From positions 71,571,895 to 71,635,894 of the forward strand of contig CM055092.1 of NCBI GenBank assembly GCA_029204225.1: a stretch of DNA of 64,000 nt. Reading direction: 5' to 3'. The notes beneath the pieces are model-generated. The model saw only the letters and a list, made by a program, of their open reading frames with translations. It ran no database searches and was not told the DNA's origin. This DNA is from Diphasiastrum complanatum. Its lineage: Eukaryota > Streptophyta > Lycopodiopsida > Lycopodiales > Lycopodiaceae. Positions 21,301-30,600 of this stretch are shown here, piece by piece. Numbering within the stretch: position 1 is the stretch's first letter; each line of letters opens with the position of its first letter. Both the position numbers and the translations under genes were made by a program.

Positions 21301-22364
21301 AGCACCCGTGGTACTGCAGCAAAGCCAACGAAGATAAAACGAACGACAGATCAGATCTTTACAGTCCACACGGATATGCGAGGTGCAGAAGAGAGGGCAG
21401 ATGGCTGTGATCACGGGTAAATTACCTGAATGTCCAACAAGAGCCACAGTTCCCTTGATCCTTCACTGGGCTGACGATGTCAACCTTCCGCCAGTCTTTC
21501 TGTAACCAAAAGAGCGAAGGAAATAATGTCCAACTACTTTCTAATTACATCTGATGTAGATTGTTTGTGCTAAGAAAGCGTTTCTTACATGGAGTGGTGG
21601 TATGGAACTGGTCATGACGTGGTTGCCCTTGGTAGCAGAGCAGTTCTGTGAAGCAAACAGATATGTTTCACGAAATTCCTCCCACGTGAGGTCAGCAAAC
21701 TCTGTTGTCAGGTACAGAGCGGAACACAGTGTTAGCCTGATTTTTCAGATGTGGACCAACACCTTAACATCTACGTTTACTGTTTGAACTCCAAAGAAAC
21801 AAAAACCTTGCGAGCTAAGATAATCTGACGTTTTCTAGAATACTACCATTGATGGCCAGAGAATACGAGAGCTTCTTGTTGTTCGTAGCCTCTATGAATT
21901 CTGAGTTGTCCAGGAACGCGAAGTAGCGTTGCCGCAAGACCTCCACAGATCTGTAAGCTTTATTATACCTGCAACAATAAAGGCGCAGCTTAGACAAAGA
22001 TAGCAGGAATTCATTCTCTGCTTTTTCTCGACCCAAAACGCCACCATAGACAAAGATACACTTAACATTGCACTCCGCTTTCCGATCCATCCTCACTGAC
22101 AACTACCCACTTTATTGTCCCAGTCTTCACCTCTCACTTCTCAAACCCGACTCACCTTTGGGCAAACTCAGCAAACTGTAGAACTGATGCACTACTGCCC
22201 AGCAAATCTTGAAAGCTTTCAGTAGCTATGAGCAAGGGCTCTTGAGCTTGCGCCTCAGGCTCAGTGACCATCACAATACCCAAATCATCCAGAGGCCGGA
22301 CTGCTGCTGCTGCTGCCAGCAGAGCTAGGAAGCACAACAACAGCGTGAGAAGCAATGGCGCCAT
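8035..22364 (-). CDS. AALP-like: aleurain-like cysteine protease (cathepsin H type), 8 exons
   Basis: Papain-family (C1A) vacuolar thiol protease, expected to act as aminopeptidase/endopeptidase. Exons, minus strand: 22156-22364, 21847-21968, 21589-21701, 21426-21499, 21049-21313, 20725-20856, 8290-8428, 8035-8084; these join in frame to 367 codons plus TAA, the family's usual size. Seen in order: hydrophobic signal peptide (residues 1-22), I29 inhibitory propeptide (about 64-120), the minichain-like ASQNCSAT (127-134), oxyanion Gln163 and catalytic Cys169 in [14 protein letters not shown] motif, catalytic His309 ([10 protein letters not shown]), Asn330 (KNSWG), C-terminus CASYPV. Introns are 89-205 bp except intron 6 (12.3 kb, filled with retrotransposons). 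Start is ATG 22362-22364, directly ahead of the hydrophobic stretch. The NPIR vacuolar sorting motif known from barley aleurain is not visible after the signal peptide. No stop or frameshift was found, so the gene looks functional if intron 6 is spliced. Confidence 0.93.
8290..8428 (-). CDS. AALP-like: aleurain-like protease, exon 7 (catalytic His and Asn)
   Basis: [11 protein letters not shown], then [14 protein letters not shown] and GKNMC. Same phase (0) as the end of exon 6 12.3 kb away, same strand, and exactly the next family segment. Acceptor GTGTAAGCAG, donor TGTG|GTAAAG. Confidence 0.92.
10208..10310. repeat. 36-37-bp tandem repeat, about 2.8 copies
   Basis: Units begin GAGTCGAAACAGTCAACAAT (10208), GAGTTAAAACAGTCAATAAT (10244) and GAGTTGAAACAGTCGACAAT (10281). 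Intronic. Confidence 0.88.
12261..12306. repeat. (GA)n microsatellite
   Basis: About 22 GA dinucleotides inside intron 6, 90 bp left of the gypsy element. Confidence 0.95.
12397..13128 (-). repeat. 3' LTR of the intronic gypsy element
   Basis: About 732 bp, reading on the minus strand TGATTCTGCC...GGCGCAACA. AATAAA at 12787-12792. A purine-rich AAGAAGCAAG, acting as polypurine-tract candidate, precedes it. Confidence 0.88.
13034..15965 (-). pseudogene. gypsy protease-RT-RNase H-integrase, four lesions
   Basis: Reads from 15965 down. Aspartic protease ([12 protein letters not shown], then DVILGLPWL), reverse transcriptase ([11 protein letters not shown] and the YIDD active site), RNase H ([12 protein letters not shown]), then, after breaks, the tether (NNVVADALS), integrase zinc finger (H...CPTCQQ), first catalytic Asp (SMDFIVQLP) and the [12 protein letters not shown] region with its Glu. 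Lesions: an in-frame TGA replacing a Trp codon at about 14262-14264, a one-base frameshift near 13737, TGA at about 13405-13407 replacing Arg (CGA to TGA), and a frameshift near 13240. The integrase frame ends about 95 bases inside the 3' LTR, so its C-terminal domain is short and no chromodomain is seen. No gag precedes the protease. Confidence 0.92.
15966..16680 (-). mobile_element. gypsy 5' leader with PBS and five hairpin-like repeats
   Basis: Minus-strand leader between 5' LTR and protease. A decayed initiator-Met PBS (AATATCAGAGC, 16666-16676) lies about 48 bp inside the LTR end instead of next to it. Five motifs of the form GTGCTGCC...GTGTAAGCACGG occur at about 16565-16589, 16488-16515, 16408-16436, 16311-16346 and 16199-16230. 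The block matches 35293-35880 of the non-autonomous element closely. Confidence 0.8.
16725..17455 (-). repeat. 5' LTR of the intronic gypsy element
   Basis: About 731 bp, reading on the minus strand TGATTCTGCC...CCTACA. AATAAA poly(A) signal at 17116-17121. Direct repeat of 12397-13128. Confidence 0.88.
17985..18792 (+). pseudogene. Ty3/gypsy integrase remnant
   Basis: Begins with the end of RNase H (ADALSRI-like), then the integrase zinc finger ([13 protein letters not shown]...CLKC), broken by a stop at about 18390. The core follows: SMDFITHLP (first Asp), [14 protein letters not shown] (second Asp) and a degraded HPKTDGPQT in which the catalytic Glu position reads Lys. The frame then stops at 18794 and the integrase C-terminus is absent. 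Opposite strand to the larger gypsy element and clearly a different copy. Lies in intron 6 of the protease gene. Confidence 0.88.
18793..19500 (+). mobile_element. polypurine tract and 3' LTR of the gypsy remnant
   Basis: GAGGAGGGAAGGAA (18793-18806) is a polypurine tract directly followed by TGTTGTGCAC, a normal LTR start at 18807. A TATA-like ATGTATAAGTG lies at about 19213-19223. A plausible LTR end is ...TTTTACA at 19500, giving about 694 bp. No second LTR is present, so the right border is an estimate. Confidence 0.6.
19711..19798. repeat. 49-bp-period duplication
   Basis: GTGTAGGTTGT-AACT-AGGTAGTTATTGG occurs at 19711-19749 and again at 19760-19798, nearly identical, inside intron 6. 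Confidence 0.85.
20365..20640. repeat. ~139-bp diverged tandem duplication
   Basis: CATTTGCTTGC...ATAGTTCAGTTCGT...ATAGGCAGATCTA occurs from 20368 and again from 20507, each followed by an ACACCTTGTT segment. Lies at the exon-6 side of intron 6. Confidence 0.75.
20725..20856 (-). CDS. AALP-like: aleurain-like protease, exon 6
   Basis: 44 codons from [20 protein letters not shown] to CRDSPQ. Acceptor GGGAAACAG, donor CAG|GTGATT, which opens the 12.3-kb intron. Read-through would add about 16 codons before a stop. Confidence 0.92.
21049..21313 (-). CDS. AALP-like: aleurain-like protease, exon 5
   Basis: STTGALEAA through [23 protein letters not shown] and NITE. The end is placed at GAG|GTTGGT, because joining to exon 6 then gives NITEGAEDEL, the spacing of plant aleurains. 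A stronger-looking donor GTAAGA lies 4 bases downstream (see findings). Confidence 0.88.
21426..21499 (-). CDS. AALP-like: aleurain-like protease, exon 4 (catalytic Cys)
   Basis: [15 protein letters not shown], then GNCGSCWTF with nucleophile Cys169. Acceptor GGTTACAG, donor AG|GTAATT. Confidence 0.93.
21589..21701 (-). CDS. AALP-like: aleurain-like protease, exon 3
   Basis: [10 protein letters not shown] (end of the inhibitor domain), the ASQNCSAT minichain-like octapeptide with an N-glycosylation site, and the linker to the mature enzyme. Acceptor GACAACAG, donor CAT|GTAAGA. Confidence 0.9.
21847..21968 (-). CDS. AALP-like: aleurain-like protease, exon 2
   Basis: Completes Arg70 and runs to Asn110. 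Contains the ERFNIN-like helix of the I29 inhibitor ([13 protein letters not shown]...IEATN). Acceptor TTGTTGCAG, donor AATG|GTAGTA. Confidence 0.9.
22156..22364 (-). CDS. AALP-like: aleurain-like protease, exon 1
   Basis: Codons 1-69 plus two bases. Signal peptide and start of the propeptide (LQFAEFAQ). Donor AG|GTGAGT at 22155. Confidence 0.92.
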
Positions 22365-22560
22365 TGCCAAGGATGCAGAGAGCTACCTAGCTACCTCATA
22401 CACAACAACAACAGCAACCACCAAATCAATCAAGAACAACTATTGAGATGTAAAAGCCCCAAAGAAAAGGGCAAGAGAGGGAGCATAGCATACATCATCC
22501 CCATTTTTATCGAATTCTGCATTCTAGATAGATCGTTGACTAGTTGCGTGAATAGTCACT
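22365..22560 (-). promoter_or_regulatory. 5' UTR and promoter region of the protease gene
   Basis: Region upstream of the ATG on the minus strand. A weak TATA-like GATAAAAATG lies at about 22505-22514, some 145 bp from the ATG, followed by a CT-rich stretch and TTG-rich leader. Position makes it the promoter; the TATA assignment is tentative. Confidence 0.4.
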
Positions 22561-23279
22561 GAATACGTAGGTAGCAAGGAAGATGAAGCATCAATGTGAA
22601 CACGACACATAGAAATGGCTTAATCACACTAATTAAATTAAATGAATTATTTAGAATCAGCCGCTGTTGGAATTTTTGTTTGGGGCCCCCCCCCCCCCCA
22701 AATGTCAAAATCCAAGTGATTTGGCATATCGTGCCATTTGACTAACAATTTAGAATAAAAAATAAAAATAAAAACAATTAACAAGGAAATCCTTGAGATG
22801 AACAGCAGAGACTTGGGCGTACAGGATCATGAATGATATAGTATATCACCATCATCCATCGTGGTTGAAAATGATGGTGATATTTTGTGTAAGAAGAAAA
22901 ACAAGCAACATACACATGATTCAAGTCATCACCTAAAATGAGGGTGATATTTTGTGTACTAGCATGATTCAAGAATCAAGTCAAAAGACTCTTTTGGTGT
23001 GAGTTTGGGGCGTGGGCCCTTGGGGGATATTAGTGTTAGAAGTTGTTAGAACAAGTCAAATACCATAATTTTAAGTGAAATTTGGCATTGGCCAAGTTGT
23101 GCTACAAAATCTTTAGCAGCTAGCGATTATAAAAATCATAACAATGTGTTAAGCTATAATTAAAATTATAACAAAGGTGTGTTAAGCGATCATAATGTGT
23201 GTATATTTGAGTCTTACATGAGCAACATTTTACAAGCACCTCCCACAATACCATCCAATGGAAGTTGTGGGGGAAAAAA

Positions 23280-23359
23280 TTACATGCACCTTTTGGTGCA
23301 TGTAAAAAAAGTTGTCATTTTTTACATGCACCTTCCACTCGACAGGTGCGTGTAAAAAA
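23280..23359. repeat. two adjacent inverted repeats sharing one stem motif
   Basis: First hairpin: TTACATGCACC (23280-23290), loop TTTT, GGTGCATGTAA (23295-23305), a perfect 11-bp stem. Second: a 15-base arm TTTTTTACATGCACC (23318-23332) pairs with GGTGCGTGTAAAAAA (23345-23359) with one mismatch. Both contain ACATGCACC, so the unit is duplicated. May be the remains of a MITE. Confidence 0.8.
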
Positions 23360-23410
23360 TTACGATAAAAGAATCCCAAAAAAAAAGTTTAAAATGATAT
23401 TACTTATAAG

Positions 23411-23860
23411 AAGATCCCTTCTTGGGCCCTTTTGTTGACAAAAGGCTTTCGTGCTCTAGCGCCGAAAGCCCTTTCATTGCGAAAGGACCTCAAAGGGAGA
23501 CCTTCCTCAATTCCCAACCGCACCCCCTAAAATCGTGTCCTACAAATTGCTTGCTTTTAATTACTGGCCCCAAAAATACTTGGTCCCCTGTGATGCAATC
23601 TTGAAAATTCCTTGGCAAAGAAAGTTCGAAAAACAAAAGTAAAAAAGCAAAAAAAAGTAGTTTCGAGGAAGGTCTCTTTTTGGCCCTTCAGTCAATGGAA
23701 GGGCTATTATGTTAGGGCATAAGCTCTTTCAATGCAAAAGTACCTTAAAGAAGAACATTTTGTATACCCCACCCCCTCATAATCTTGTCTTACGAATTGT
23801 TTGATATTAGTTTCTAGCCCTAAAAATACTCAGCCCCGTGTGATGCAATCTTAAAAAGTT
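23411..23860. repeat. diverged ~260-bp tandem duplication
   Basis: Two blocks share, in order, GGGCCCTT/TGGCCCTT, a CTCTTTCAATGC-like segment, AC(C)TCAAAG/ACCTTAAAG, CACCCCCT, AATCTTGTCTTAC-like, CCC-AAAAATACT and TGTGATGCAATCTT. About 75% similar by eye. Confidence 0.6.
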
Positions 23861-25040
23861 AAAGCTCTCATGGATGGAACATGGTGCTTGGACACCTATA
23901 TCTCTTTGAATTTGAATTTGGATCGGTTCCTTGAAAAAAAAATGAGGAGCCCCCCTAACCCTCTTGGATGAACCTAAAAATTTAACCTTTATGCAAGGGT
24001 TTCACTAGTGCAACCTCTTGACAAGAATACAAGATTAGTTGCTATCATATTTTGTAATATGTTTTTAACACCTATCATCTAGTGCCTAAAGGGAGAATAA
24101 ATAGTACAATCAAAAACTACAAATTAAAAATGTTCAATGGTTGGTCATGAGCAAAGTATGGAAAAATCGAACATTGATGGAAGTCTCTTTATCAAAAGGG
24201 TGGGCCAATGGAATAAAGATATTCTTCTTAGTTTACCATAGATACACTAACTTTTTTTATTGGGATTTTGATGACATAATGCTTTGGGCCTATCTTGCTC
24301 ATGCCATGTCTAGTACACAGTGAGTCTAAACCAATGCTAAACATCTATTAACTATAGTTTAAATTTTACCTTTTGATTAATTTATAGAATTTTTCCATTG
24401 TCAAAGTTAGTATCAACTTAGCATAGACTGTTAATTCGTTGTTAAAAAGTATTGAATCACTTGGTGGGGTGGGCCCTATTTACTATTGGATATGCTATTA
24501 GGAATTCACTACTTTTTGTTACTTGGTTAATGTCCACACTCAATACTTACTCACTACCAAGAATTAGTGTTGGACCAAGCCACAGGATGCATGTGCATAT
24601 GGCATATACAATGAATGTAGACACACATAAGTTAAGCAAATTTAATAAGCTCCAACAAAAATTCTGTTGGCTTGTCCAGGATAGAAAGGGGTAAAGTTGG
24701 GTAACTCCCCATCATAGCCAATTCGGATATGGAAATGGCAACAAAAGCACGGGCACAAATCCCAGTTGCAATGGTAAAGTGGGGATACATATCGAGAGCT
24801 TTGCTCAAAACCTTGTAGATATCATGTGTGTGTATCGACTCCAAACGTTTCTTAACTATTGTATATCAATTTAAAGCCCTGGTAGCCCTTGTGAATACTT
24901 CTAGTATGTAGACTAATAGATGGCCCCCATGCATGATGTGCCTACAAATATGAAAAAAGATTGTTATTGTGCAAACGTTGGGACACAATATTGAAGAGAT
25001 CTACTACATTCTTGACATATTGGAGCCGTATGAGCTCTCT

Positions 25041-25570
25041 AGTGTTACGGCCCTAATGGGGGGTTTGGACCATTAGGGGTTGCCTTGGATGTAGGGACCG
25101 GGCCTAATCTAGATAATAGTCGAGTAGGACCATGGGGTCACACCCGCATGTGGTATTTGCATGTGTGTTGCAACCTAGTATGGGATGGGGTGTACATGCA
25201 CTGTGCTTATGCATGGGTCTTGGCTATTATGGGTTAGGGGTACCTACATGCAGTGGACATGCATGGGAGTTTGATATGGACTGATAGTATGCTTACATGT
25301 GGATTTAGTGCATGGGCAGACGGGGTGAGTTCTACACTCTATATATACCCTCACTCGTGTCCATGAGGATCATTGAGAGTCTGCAGTTGTTATGTTGTCG
25401 GATTGGTAAGTGCTTCCTATCTTTGTGATTTGCCAAATTCCCTAGTGCTCGGGGGCTAGATTAAAGGAGATCTAGGATTGGTTGGGTTGGTTTAGTCTAC
25501 TGCACTTCTCCTTTGTGTTCTTGGAGCTCTATCCGGATTGGGAGTCTTGGGGGACGTTTTACCTAGCCTA
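25041..25570 (+). mobile_element. possible solo LTR, borders unresolved
   Basis: Starts TGTTACGGCCC, is more GC-rich than its neighbours, contains a TATA box (CTATATATACC at about 25338) followed by a T/G-rich leader-like region. No internal element, second LTR or target duplication was found. Confidence 0.25.
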
Positions 25571-26379
25571 TAGTTGATGTAGAATACAAATAAAAAACTA
25601 TAACAATAAATGACAACGATCAATAGCAAGGCAAAAGAACAATGAATGCATCGCATTGCAGTAGCGTCATTATGCATAAGTGGACACTATACATCCATTA
25701 TAGGAAGGAGCATTCCCCGGGCCAATGGTATATTAGCCAAAATTTGAGCATGAACCAGTTCACAATTTATGATCGAATCAATTAGACACACACAAGTGCA
25801 TTCAAGATAGGAAGGAAAGAAGAAGTGCTCCCACCGTTAAAACTACATCTACGACAATAATTAGCAAAGGAGATAGTTACAAACTAAATAGGGCTTAGGG
25901 CACTGATAAACACTAGCTCCTTCATCTAGTGTTCTAGAGAGAGAAATACCATAAAAGAAACAATTAAGCAATGGACATTACTAACTAAACCTTCATGGAT
26001 GCCTTGGACGCACACATGAATATTGTGGGTGCCACCACAAGGCACACAAAATAATTTATAGGTACTAATCCTAATAGCACCACCATTTCAAGTAGCATCT
26101 CCACAAGACAAGCCACCAACAATCCTCCAACTTGAAGGACGATCTTAGTAGGTTCATGACTCTTAAGGACATAACTTAGTAGGACACGTGTCATCATCAA
26201 AGAAGACCAAGGCTAGAGTGTCTTCTATGCGCTAGGACAAGGTATTCAATCTAAGTGGGCAAGCCCAAAAACTAACAGTTGAGGACCAAAATTCACATCA
26301 TCGTAAGTCGTAATCAAATTGTTTTGCAAAACCTAGTTGCTATACCAATCAATATGAACAAGAAAAATACACTTAGTGT
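25571..26379. other. no gene recognised
   Basis: Non-coding with stops in all frames. The minus-strand ORF at 25985-26200 is hydrophobic but matches nothing I know. Confidence 0.45.
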
Positions 26380-27245
26380 TTATTACCTTCTTTTTGGGAG
26401 GACTTATAATGCTCCATGTTTGGTTTTTGATAAGTGAATTGAACTCATTCTGCATGACTTCTTGTTGTTTTGTAGAAACTAAACTGGACATCACTTTTTG
26501 TAGTCTAGTAGGTTCTTCAAAGGAAATCTAGAATACTTGAGGAGTGTATCTCTCAGGTGGACATGACCACATGGAGATTTTCTTACTTGAGGCTCGAAAT
26601 TCAAAACAACTGTTAAATCGATTTTTAGTAGGTTGACTTGGATAATGCAAGCTTGAGATGGTTTAGTATCAATGCTAGAGATTCAAGATATATCGAGACT
26701 ATTTCCTGAAAATCATTGTTGTTAGGTTGAAACTCATTTGTATTGGAATCAAAATCAACAATAATTTTTTCTTTAGCATCATAAAATATTGTTTCAAGAA
26801 ACTTAACATCTCCACTTACAAATGCCAAACCCATAGCAAGATCATATACTTTGTGAGCTTTGTATTCTACAAGGTATTCATTCTCTCGTCAATTGATGAG
26901 GTGAACAACTTGCTGTAATTTGGTGAGATATGCCATTGACTGAGAGATAGACTTTGAGATAGATCCTATCCCTCCATCTGTTCAAATTGATTTGATTTTC
27001 TTGCCAGTTTAAACTTCAACCTTTGTTTTGTATTCTTGAAAACATTTGAATGCTTAAGATCTATGCTCGATAAACATGACATAAATTGTCCTAAAAATTT
27101 TATCTATAAAGGTGATGAAATAAGTAGGTGCTCCTAATGATGGGATTTGCATAGGATCTGAATCAATTCATTCCAAGTAAATCTTTAGCTTTAGTAGCTT
27201 GTCCTTTAGCAAATCAACTTTTAGAATAAATGCAAGATTCACAAG
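26380..27245 (-). pseudogene. Ty1/copia integrase and RT-start remnant
   Basis: Read down the minus strand: CESCIYSK (end of the integrase zinc finger), a PSLGAPTYFITFIDK-like core segment carrying the first Asp, a TDGGIGSI segment (second Asp region), an AHKVYDLAMG...LETIFYDAKEK stretch matching the integrase C-terminus, then VMQNEFNSLIKNQTWSI from the start of reverse transcriptase at 26390-26470. Several stops and frame changes. The remnant ends at the putative CACTA terminus at 27251. Confidence 0.7.
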
Positions 27246-27250
27246 TGAAT

Positions 27251-27830
27251 CACTACAATGCATGGGCGATTTTCAACGTGATCCATGATGGATAATCACG
27301 GGTTTAAAAAAAAAAAATTGTTTGTAGCGGGCGTCACAAACACGTCAAAACGAGGTCGTCGGATTCCAACAAGCGTCGTATTCATCACAATCTGACACCT
27401 TCCCAAAATAAGGTTGTCGGACAACTTACTTGGACAGTAGAGGCCGGCAGCCAGTTGAACATCAAAATTTGACATCCACGATGGACATCGCAAAATCGAC
27501 GTCCACGCTAGACTTTGAAAATCAATGTCCAATTCCACGTTTTAGTTGACGTGGATGTCGTACTCCGACGAATTTTAGTACGTCAAAATATGATATTTGT
27601 TAGCAAACAGTCGTTGGAAACATCTGACTGATGTGATATCTGCCAACGGATATTTATCTGTTGCATTTCAACGTATAAAACAATGTCGGATTCTGATGTT
27701 TGTTAATATAATATTTGTGCATCCGACGAATATTTGAGGTATGCCCAACGGATAAATAGGCGTCGGATTGCGACGGATAAAACAGTGTCGGAACCCGACT
27801 TTTCTGATTAGATTAAAAAAATAAAATGTA
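27251..27830 (+). mobile_element. CACTA-like transposon terminus with subterminal array
   Basis: CACTACAA at 27251-27258 has the form of an En/Spm (CACTA) terminus. The next 550 bp contain many short motifs in both orientations: GTCGGA at about 27357, 27417, 27685, 27772 and 27787, plus CCGACGA and AACGGATA repeats, as in CACTA subterminal regions. It directly abuts a copia integrase remnant, as if inserted in it. I did not find a facing TTGTAGTG end or a transposase within 6 kb. Confidence 0.45.
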
Positions 27831-30457
27831 TAAAAACCAACGCGCTAATTTTGATCGACCTGTTCTTGGAGTGCTGTTCTTGGAGAGCTATTCTTGGATT
27901 GCTTTTGAGACAACATTTTTGGATTGCATTTGACATTTGGATCAAATAAGAAGCATGAGTTACTTTGTATTCCTACATTACTTCATGCACGTTGTGAATT
28001 GGAATACTTTATTACATTGTGTAGAATTGCATTTTGATTCGTTTACATGACATTGCTTTTTGGAATCCAACATTGCACATAGTTTCGGAATTCCAATAGA
28101 TTGTGCATGGAGGATATACATTGTTGCGGCCACTAGCTATTTGATCCATTGATTAAATGATGTAAAAACATGATGGTTTGTAGGCCTTTGTGCGCTAACT
28201 GCCATGGTGAGTCTTTGGAGGAGCAAAACATGAGAGAGATGACCTGCCAAACTCATGGTGACCAGCTTTTTTTCGAAGAAATTTTGAAAGGTGTTGTTTT
28301 CTCTGTTGAAGGAAATTTTCTAATGAACCTAAAGAAAGCTTTTTCATTGAAGGTCATGCTTCCAAAAATTATTCTAATTTTATGGAAAGTTATTTTGAAG
28401 TCTGACACTTGAAATTGATGAGCAAACTTTGTCTTGAAGTTGTTAATGTGCTCCTTAAAATTTGAAATTTTTCCTAATAAGTTTTCATCCTATGATTCTT
28501 AGTGAGTTGAGTTTTTAGAAACTCTTATGAATGATGGCCTACTATTGATTGAAATTGAAGGTCTATAAAGTAGCATTCTGTCAAAGTGCAGAGTTGTGAA
28601 AAGATCAGCCTACTGTCATGAGTAGTCACGAATTTAATAGATTCAACTTCTATGGTTTCTACTCAATCAAAAGAATGGAATGAGATACTTTTAAAAATGC
28701 AGTTGGTCTATTCAATTGTGAAGTAGATTTTTAAATCTAGGGGGAGTTTTTTTCCTCAAGACACAGATTATTGTGATAGGCTAACTCGTAGTTGTTTTGT
28801 GCACAAAGTAGTATCTTCCTTGGGCTAAGAAGATTTTAGGATATGTCTTATTCTCAGTGCATGTTGTGGAGAATGCAGAAGCATTTCCATTCTTAGTACT
28901 GTTTGTATGAAAGATGAATCCCTATATGTAGCAAGATGGTATTTTACTTGTAGCAGTTTTGCAGTTGTAGTTGCAAATATAAAGGCTCAAAATGAGGTAT
29001 ATCAAAAGAATTGTGCTCATTACCATAAAATTCACCACAGATCACGACATCAAATTGCATAGTAGCAAGTACATCAGAGGTCTCCAACAAAGACATCCAA
29101 ATTTTAACGGTTGCAGCCTTTTGTGATAGGTAATTACATGCTGCAATAAAAATTCAGCAATAGTTTGCTAAGGTTTCTATTCATGAAAGTTAGATGATTG
29201 CTAATATTCTCACGGGAGCTTTCTATGAGGTTGTATTAGATGAATGCTGATAATGTTACCGGAACTTTCTATGAAGTTTTCTAGAACTATGTGCAATCAC
29301 ATCCATGGCCTAGTGTCTTTTTTTTTGTTGCAAAATTGCAAGTTAGATTGTGACTCGTTACTTTTAGTTAGTAAAATGACATTGTAAAGCATCATATCTT
29401 AGAAAAAAGAATCAATCCTTAAATTGTTTTAAGCACATCTTACAAATTGAATGGCTACTATATGGCATTATTTAGGTCCATCGGAACAAATGTTCTAATC
29501 CAAAAGCCATCTCCTAGCACACGAATGTTTTTATATATGTAGAGGTTATTGACTATTAATGATAGGCGATGCTAGTGTTGATGATTGGTGCTCTAAAATT
29601 TTTCAATTGTAGGAATTTTTTGTGTATTATTTTATTTTAAAGATTGCTAAACCCCATCAAGGCCAAAGATTCCTTGATTCAGTATCTGATAGCACAAATG
29701 CACCAGTAAATTCATGGACTTGTAGAAATGACATGTTATAGTTGTGTAATTCTTTGTGAAGGATACTTTTTTCCACACACTTCCAATTCTCTCTAGCCTT
29801 TTGTTTTCTAAACATGATTGCCTTTATTTATTGTCACCATGACTTGCTTTTCTCTCTCTACAAGCGATTGCTTTTTTGTTTCTTGACATTGCAGTTTCTA
29901 CTCTTTATGCTCACTAACAGGAATAACAATTTTTCTACTCTTTATGCTCACTAACAAAATATCAAGTGATCATTCATGAAAGTCCAAGAGATTAGACTTT
30001 TTGCAATGTTGCAAGTTATAGAAAGGGAGCGAGGACCTGGCAATGTGCTAGGAGTACATTGGTATGGACCTTGGTTGTAGAAAGTGAAGCTTTCGCCTAT
30101 CCATGGTAGTGGCAAGCTTTCCTTTTGCAGTTGTGCTCCATGCGACCTATCTATCTACGCGCTATTATTGTTTACTCTAGCGAGCAACAGTGGAGGTGAT
30201 GAACAACAGCACTATAGCAGTCATAATAGCAATCAGCAACATCTTCCCTAGAAGAGGAAGAGTTGTTTGTGCAAAAGTGGTTTGTGTGGACAATGGAGCG
30301 TGGAGAGTCGAGACTAATAAACCATTAAATCGATATTTATTCCAAAGAATTGAAAAATTATCATACTCTAGTTTCCATTATCATCTCTATAACCATATTT
30401 CCTTAACTCCAATATAAAACTCAAAATAAATCCCAATTTCGTAACTCATGTACTAAA
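27831..30457. other. no gene recognised
   Basis: AT-rich, non-coding. Possibly internal sequence of the CACTA-like element. The ORFs at 28170-28412 and 30190-30417 carry no known domain. Confidence 0.4.
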
Positions 30458-30600
30458 GGGATCATTAAGACGTACAAACAACACATACAAAGAAAGCATA
30501 ACATATTTGTAAAGGCACCATTAAGAGTTGTAAACAACACTTACAAAGGAAGCGACATATGTAAATTTGTAACAACAAAGTGAGGCTTGCAATCATGTGA
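30458..30600. repeat. ~65-bp diverged tandem duplication
   Basis: ATCATTAAGACGTACAAACA...AACATATTTGTAA is followed by ACCATTAAGAGTTGTAAACA...CATATGTAAATTTGTAA. Confidence 0.65.

Larger units (their letters stand above)
22561..25040. other. no gene recognised; scattered short repeats
   Basis: Non-coding. Contains a run of 14 C (22686-22699), two inverted repeats (23280-23359, listed separately) and a diverged duplication (23411-23860, listed separately). Short ORFs such as 24452-24694 and 24141-24323 show no domain. Confidence 0.5.

Noticed and set aside
22264-22446. Plus-strand 60-aa ORF
   Set aside because: Antisense shadow of exon 1 and the 5' UTR of the protease gene.
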